NCBI GenBank assembly: GCA_013791775.1
Contig: VMTE01000022.1
Span: forward strand, 248,001-312,000
DNA length: 64,000 bases
Direction of reading: 5' to 3'
DNA from: Hyphomonas sp.
GTDB taxonomy: Bacteria > Pseudomonadota > Alphaproteobacteria > Caulobacterales > Hyphomonadaceae
Both the position numbers and the translations under genes were made by a program. Positions 59,669-64,000 of this stretch are shown piece by piece (the stretch's first letter is position 1; each line of letters begins with the position of its first letter). The notes beneath the pieces were generated by a model that was not told the origin of the DNA, searched no databases, and saw nothing but the letters and a program-made list of their open reading frames with translations.

Positions 59669-62600
59669 CTACGGGTTGAGGATACGGTCATCCACCGGGT
59701 CAGGTGAAAGGGCGATCCGGATCAGCGAGGCCTGCTCGGCCTGGTGCTTGGAGAGAAGGCCGGTTGCGGTCGCGGCGCTTGGCGGACGGCCCGAATATTT
59801 CGGACGCGGCTGCTTGCTGCCAGCCTGCGAGGCGCACCATTCGATCTCGTCACGGATGAATGTCCAGCCGCCCATGTTGCGGGGCTCTTCCTGGCACCAG
59901 ACGATCTCGGCCTGGGCGAAGCGCTTCAGCTCGGTGACCAGCGACTTGCGCGGCACCGGATAGAATTGCTCGACGCGCAGCAGGTACACGTCGTCCGTAC
60001 CCGCCGCTTCACGCGCTTCGAACAGGTCATAGTACACCTTGCCCGAACACAGGACGACGCGGCGGATCTTCTTGTCGTCGACGAGCTTCACCTTGCCTTC
60101 GCGGCCGGGTGTGTGCGCATCGTCCCACAGGACGCGGTGGAAGGTCGACTTGGCGTTCATGTCGTCGATGGTCGAGGTCGCCAGCTTGTGACGCAGCAGC
60201 GACTTCGGCGTCATGATCACCAGCGGCTTGCGGAATTCGCGGTGAATCTGGCGGCGCAGGGCGTGGAAATAGTTTGCCGGCGTCGTCAGGTTGCACACCT
60301 GCATGTTGTCTTCCGCACACATCTGCAGGAAGCGCTCGAGGCGGGCCGAGGAATGCTCCGGACCCTGACCTTCATAGCCGTGCGGCAACAGCATCACGAG
60401 ACCCGACATGCGCAGCCATTTGCGCTCCGCGCTCGAGATGAACTGGTCGAAATAGACCTGCGCGCCGTTCGCGAAGTCGCCGAACTGGGCTTCCCACAGG
60501 GTCAGCGTGTTCGGATCGGCCAGCGAGTAGCCATACTCGTAGCCGAGCACGGCCTCTTCCGAGAGCAGCGAGTCGATGACTTCGTAGGGCGCCTGCTTGT
60601 CGCTGATATGGTTCAGCGCGGTGTAGCGCTCGCCGGTGGTCTGGTCCACGAGGTGGCTGTGGCGCTGCACGAACGTGCCGCGCCCGCAGTCCTGGCCGGA
60701 CAGGCGGACCGGGAAGCCTTCGTCGAGCAGGCTGGCGAACGCGAGGTGTTCTGCGCCGCCCCAGTCGATATCCTTGCCGGTCTCATAGCTTTCGCGGCGG
60801 CGCGCAATCACGCGCTCGACCGTCTTGTGCGCGTCGAGGCTATCCGGCGCGGTGGTGATCGCAGCGCCGAGTTCCTTCAGCCTGGCCTTCGCCACGCCGG
60901 TCTTGCCGCGCCGGTCGTCATCGATCGGCAGGCTGAAGCCCGACCAGTGGCCTTCCAGCCAGTCGGCCTTGTTGGTCTTCAGGTCCTTCGCGTCGGTGAA
61001 GGCTTTTTCGAGGAATTCCTCGAACGCCTTGACTTGCGCATCAACCTCTTCGGCTGTCATCAGGCCTTCGGCAACGAGGCGCCTGGCGTAGATTTCGCGC
61101 GTCGAGGGCAAGTCCTTGATCACCCGGTACATGACCGGCTGCGTCATCGTCGGATCATCGCCTTCGTTGTGACCGAAGCGGCGATAGCAGAACATGTCGA
61201 TGACCACGTCCTTGCCGAATTTCTGCCGGTACTCGGTCGCCACTTTCGCGGCATAGACAACAGCTTCCGGATCGTCGCCGTTGACGTGGAAGATCGGCGC
61301 CTGGACCATCAGCGCCACATCCGACGGATACGGCGAGGAGCGCGAATACATCGGGCTGGTGGTGAACCCGATCTGGTTGTTGACGATGAAGTGGATCGTG
61401 CCGCCGGTGCGGTAACCCTGCAGGCCCGAGAGCGCGAAACACTCGGCCACGACGCCCTGCCCCGCGAAGGCGGCATCGCCGTGCAGCAGCAGCGGCAGCT
61501 TCTTCGAACGGTCGAGCTTGCCGGTCTCCCGCGCCTCGGTGAACTGCTTGGCGCGCGTGCGTCCGAGGACGACCGGGTTGACGGCCTCCAGGTGCGACGG
61601 GTTGGCGTTCATGGTGAGGTGGACGGTGTTGCCGTCAAACTCGCGGTCCGACGAGGCCCCGAGGTGGTATTTCACATCGCCCGACCCGAAGGTGCCGGCG
61701 CCCTGCGTCGAGCCGCCCTGGAATTCGTGGAAGATCTTGTCATAGCTCTTGCCCATGACGGCCGCGAGCATGTTGAGACGGCCGCGGTGCGGCATGCCGA
61801 CGACGATCTCGTTGACGCCAAGCGCGCCGCCGCGCTTGATGATCTGCTCCAGCGCCGGCACAGCCGCTTCGCCGCCATCGAGGCCGAAGCGCTTGGTGCC
61901 CGGATAGCGCTTGTGCAGGAAGCGTTCGAAACTTTCCGCTTCGATCAGCTTGCTGAGGATCGCGAGCTTGCCTTCGCGGGTGAACGCCACGCCCTTGTCC
62001 GGGCCTTCGATGCGTTCCTGCAGCCAGGCTTTCTCGCTCGGGTCCGAGATGTGCATGAACTCGATGCCGAGCGTCGAGCAATAGGTCCGCTTCAGGATGT
62101 CGAGCATCTCGTTGATGGTCGCGCGCTCAAGGCCGAGCACATGGTCGATGAAGATCGGCCGGTTGCGGTCTTCAGGTCCGAAACCGTAGGAGGCGGGATC
62201 GAGTTCCGGCTGATCGCCGAACGTGGACAGGCGGAGCGGATCCAGCTGCGCCGCAAAGTGGCCGCGGATCCGGTAGGCGCGGATCATCATCAGGGCGCGG
62301 ATCGAGTCGGTGACTGCCTGCGAGATGTCGGCCGGTGCAGCGGCCGGGCTGGCAGCCTTGATCTTCTTCTCGAGCTTCGGCTCCAGCAGCGCCCAGTTGC
62401 CATCGAACGCGGCAACCTGTTCGTCCGGCGCAGCCCTCGGCCAGCCTTCGCGCTTCCAGCTGGCGCCCTTGGCGTTCTGCGAGGCGGCAGCGCTGTCATC
62501 GCCCAGTTCGGCGAAGAAGCTGCGCCAGCTTTCCGGAACCGACGACGGATCCTTCGCATAGGCCGCCTGCATCTGCTCGATCCAGAGCGCCGAACCGCCA

Positions 62601-62677
62601 TAGAGGAACGCGGTTTCCAGCATCGCTGCGTTACCGGCGCTGCGCGGACCGTTCACCGGGCTGCCATCGTCTGCCAT
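59669..62677 (-). CDS. sucA: 2-oxoglutarate dehydrogenase E1
   Basis: 1002 residues from ATG 62677. Thiamine-diphosphate enzyme that decarboxylates 2-oxoglutarate. Motifs: the N-terminal FLYGGSALWIEQMQAAYAKDP, IEAESFERFLHKRYPGTKRFGLDGGE in parts, GMPHRGRLNMLAAVMGK, LLLHGDAAFAGQGVVAE, VNNQIGFTT, the ThDP GDDPEAVVYAAKVATEY, and MLLPHGYEGQGPEHSSARLERFLQMCAEDNMQV in parts. Full length. Between sucD and sucB. Confidence 0.96.
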   Translation of the reverse strand: MADDGSPVNGPRSAGNAAMLETAFLYGGSALWIEQMQAAYAKDPSSVPESWRSFFAELGDDSAAASQNAKGASWKREGWPRAAPDEQVAAFDGNWALLEPKLEKKIKAASPAAAPADISQAVTDSIRALMMIRAYRIRGHFAAQLDPLRLSTFGDQPELDPASYGFGPEDRNRPIFIDHVLGLERATINEMLDILKRTYCSTLGIEFMHISDPSEKAWLQERIEGPDKGVAFTREGKLAILSKLIEAESFERFLHKRYPGTKRFGLDGGEAAVPALEQIIKRGGALGVNEIVVGMPHRGRLNMLAAVMGKSYDKIFHEFQGGSTQGAGTFGSGDVKYHLGASSDREFDGNTVHLTMNANPSHLEAVNPVVLGRTRAKQFTEARETGKLDRSKKLPLLLHGDAAFAGQGVVAECFALSGLQGYRTGGTIHFIVNNQIGFTTSPMYSRSSPYPSDVALMVQAPIFHVNGDDPEAVVYAAKVATEYRQKFGKDVVIDMFCYRRFGHNEGDDPTMTQPVMYRVIKDLPSTREIYARRLVAEGLMTAEEVDAQVKAFEEFLEKAFTDAKDLKTNKADWLEGHWSGFSLPIDDDRRGKTGVAKARLKELGAAITTAPDSLDAHKTVERVIARRRESYETGKDIDWGGAEHLAFASLLDEGFPVRLSGQDCGRGTFVQRHSHLVDQTTGERYTALNHISDKQAPYEVIDSLLSEEAVLGYEYGYSLADPNTLTLWEAQFGDFANGAQVYFDQFISSAERKWLRMSGLVMLLPHGYEGQGPEHSSARLERFLQMCAEDNMQVCNLTTPANYFHALRRQIHREFRKPLVIMTPKSLLRHKLATSTIDDMNAKSTFHRVLWDDAHTPGREGKVKLVDDKKIRRVVLCSGKVYYDLFEAREAAGTDDVYLLRVEQFYPVPRKSLVTELKRFAQAEIVWCQEEPRNMGGWTFIRDEIEWCASQAGSKQPRPKYSGRPPSAATATGLLSKHQAEQASLIRIALSPDPVDDRILNP

Positions 62678-62822
62678 TGAAATACAATCCTTCCAGAGCT
62701 GCCGCCCCCGGGACGCATATGGGGGCGGATGATGCCGCCTGCAGGTTCCGGGCTGCAGAGCCCCGCCTGCGCGCCGCACTGCCTTCAGGCAAGCGCGGCC
62801 GCAAGCTCTACCTGAGGGTCTT

Positions 62823-63725
62823 CTAACCCTTTAACACTTCCACCAGCGTCGTACCAAGGCGCGCCGGGCTGGGGCTTACACGGATTCCCGCCGCTTCCAT
62901 CGCGGCAATCTTAGACTCCGCATCGCCCTTGCCGCCACTCACGATTGCGCCAGCATGGCCCATCGTGCGGCCTTTGGGAGCCGTGCGACCGGCAATGAAG
63001 CCGGCCATCGGTTTCTTGCGGCCACGCTTGGCCTCGTCGATCAGGAACTGGGCGGCGTCCTCTTCGGCCGAGCCGCCGATCTCACCGATCATGATGATCG
63101 ACTTGGTCTCATCGTCCGCCAGGAACATCTCGAGCATGTCGATGAACTCGGTGCCCTTGACCGGGTCGCCGCCGATGCCGACCGCCGTGGTCTGGCCAAG
63201 GCCCGCGTTCGTGGTCTGGAACACCGCTTCATAGGTCAGCGTACCGGAGCGCGAGACGATGCCGACCGAGCCCTTCTTGAAGATGGAGCCCGGCATGATG
63301 CCGATCTTGCATTCATTGGCCGTGATGATGCCCGGGCAGTTCGGCCCGATCAGGCGCGACTTCGATTTCGCGAGCTTCGCCTTGACGCGCACCATGTCGA
63401 GCACGGGCACGCCTTCGGTGATGCACACGATCAGCGGGATTTCCGCATCGATCGCTTCCTCGATGGCCGCGGCAGCGCCCGCCGGAGGCACATAGACGAC
63501 GGACGCCGTGGCGCCGGTCTTGGCCTTGCCTTCAGCGACCGAGGCGAAGATCGGCAATTCCTTGCCGTTCGCCGCCGTCCACATCTCACCGCCCTTCTTG
63601 GGGTGGATGCCGCCGACCATCTGCGTGCCGTAATACTCAAGCGCCTGGCTGGTATGGAACGACCCGGTATTGCCGGTCATGCCCTGCGTCAGGACTTTCG
63701 TGTTCTTGTCGATCAGAATGGACAT
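62823..63725 (-). CDS. sucD: succinate-CoA ligase alpha subunit
   Basis: 300 residues. CoA-binding Rossmann domain ([28 protein letters not shown] in parts), [24 protein letters not shown], and the phospho-His loop [26 protein letters not shown]. Forms GTP or ATP from succinyl-CoA with SucC. Five bases separate it from sucC upstream; sucA follows after 145 bases. Confidence 0.96.
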   Translation of the reverse strand: MSILIDKNTKVLTQGMTGNTGSFHTSQALEYYGTQMVGGIHPKKGGEMWTAANGKELPIFASVAEGKAKTGATASVVYVPPAGAAAAIEEAIDAEIPLIVCITEGVPVLDMVRVKAKLAKSKSRLIGPNCPGIITANECKIGIMPGSIFKKGSVGIVSRSGTLTYEAVFQTTNAGLGQTTAVGIGGDPVKGTEFIDMLEMFLADDETKSIIMIGEIGGSAEEDAAQFLIDEAKRGRKKPMAGFIAGRTAPKGRTMGHAGAIVSGGKGDAESKIAAMEAAGIRVSPSPARLGTTLVEVLKG

Positions 63726-63730
63726 GACGC

Positions 63731-64000
63731 TTAACCCCGCACCGCTTTGACAATTTTCTGAGCCGCATCATCGAGATCGTCTGCGGGAATGACGTTCAGG
63801 CCGCTCTCGCGGATGATCTTCTTGCCGAGATCGACGTTGGTGCCTTCGAGGCGCACGACGAGCGGCACCTGCAGGTTCGTCTCCTTCACGGCTGCGATCA
63901 CGCCTTCAGCGATGACATCGCATTTCATGATGCCGCCGAAGATGTTCACGAGGATGCCCTTCACGTTGGGGTCCTTCATGATGATCTTGAAGGCGGCCGC
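63731..64000 (-). CDS. sucC: succinate-CoA ligase beta subunit, C-terminal part
   Basis: The last 90 codons only; the gene runs off the right edge. Residues such as [26 protein letters not shown] and [19 protein letters not shown] are the conserved C-terminal CoA-ligase domain of SucC. It partners SucD, whose start follows five bases after the stop. Confidence 0.95.
   Translation of the reverse strand, partial: AAAFKIIMKDPNVKGILVNIFGGIMKCDVIAEGVIAAVKETNLQVPLVVRLEGTNVDLGKKIIRESGLNVIPADDLDDAAQKIVKAVRG

Noticed and set aside
59744-62680. A 978-codon plus-strand frame opposite sucA
   Set aside because: Antisense shadow of a highly conserved gene.
1-64000. CRISPR arrays, tRNA or rRNA genes, insertion sequences, prophage genes
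   Set aside because: I looked for regularly spaced repeats, cloverleaf-like segments, transposase motifs and phage structural genes and saw none.

Overview
The window is GC-rich, densely packed chromosomal DNA of an alphaproteobacterium, most likely a member of the Hyphomonadaceae (Caulobacterales). The evidence is the gene content: alphaproteobacterial RpoH, petABC, sucCDAB, the moxR-DUF58-DUF4159 cluster divergent from DUF1285-nudix-cca, a cysG-DUF2849-sulfite reductase-DUF934-cysH operon, UrcA and DUF6111 proteins, and many short gene overlaps. I saw no rRNA, tRNA, CRISPR array, transposase or prophage gene. The genus is an inference.

Region by region. 1-3.3 kb is an AT-richer accessory island. 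It holds a TIR-like/macro-domain fusion protein and, converging on it, a three-gene operon: a TIR-domain protein, a 54-residue zinc-ribbon protein and an unknown protein. A perfect alphaproteobacterial LexA-type site (GAAC-N7-GAAC) lies just upstream of that operon. 3.3-5.7 kb carries nrdB behind an NrdR box, then orphan genes flanked by a copy of the nrdB 3' end. 5.9-11.5 kb holds an EF-hand protein, a lipoprotein and dnaX-ybaB-recR, with a LytTR regulator and an outer-membrane protein inserted before recR. 12-17.5 kb: UrcA, two TonB-like paralogues, typA, pgeF and prs. 17.5-23.9 kb: envelope and stress genes, a J-domain/TerB protein, a voltage-gated channel with a calcium-type filter, mtnP and a GNAT enzyme. 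23.9-28 kb: the bc1 complex (petABC) and hemF. 28-29.3 kb: a Doc/AbrB toxin-antitoxin pair and tspO. 29.3-32.2 kb: the cca operon. 32.3-39.8 kb: the MoxR/DUF58/DUF4159 cluster, interrupted by a lipoprotein gene and by a 157-bp compound palindrome. 39.8-47.6 kb: assorted enzymes, an orphan receiver, a rhomboid protease, zapE, rpoH and an rRNA/tRNA methyltransferase. 47.6-54 kb: the assimilatory sulfate reduction/siroheme operon with a divergent LysR regulator. 54-58 kb: a coiled-coil membrane protein, an Hpt protein, chorismate mutase and a YghU-type GST. 58-64 kb: sucC(partial)-sucD-sucA-sucB, read leftward into a terminator.

The strongest candidate for something undescribed is the 0.2-3.3 kb island. 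It combines two different predicted NAD/nucleotide-handling proteins, one already fused to an ADP-ribose-binding macro domain. The TIR operon contains an easily missed zinc-ribbon gene whose start and stop both overlap its neighbours, and it appears to be under SOS control. A second theme is that AT-richer orphan genes (4.46-4.94 kb and 33.29-33.83 kb) sit between short duplicated ends of the host genes next to them, which looks like a footprint of their insertion. All function calls come from motifs and context read by eye; no database search was possible.
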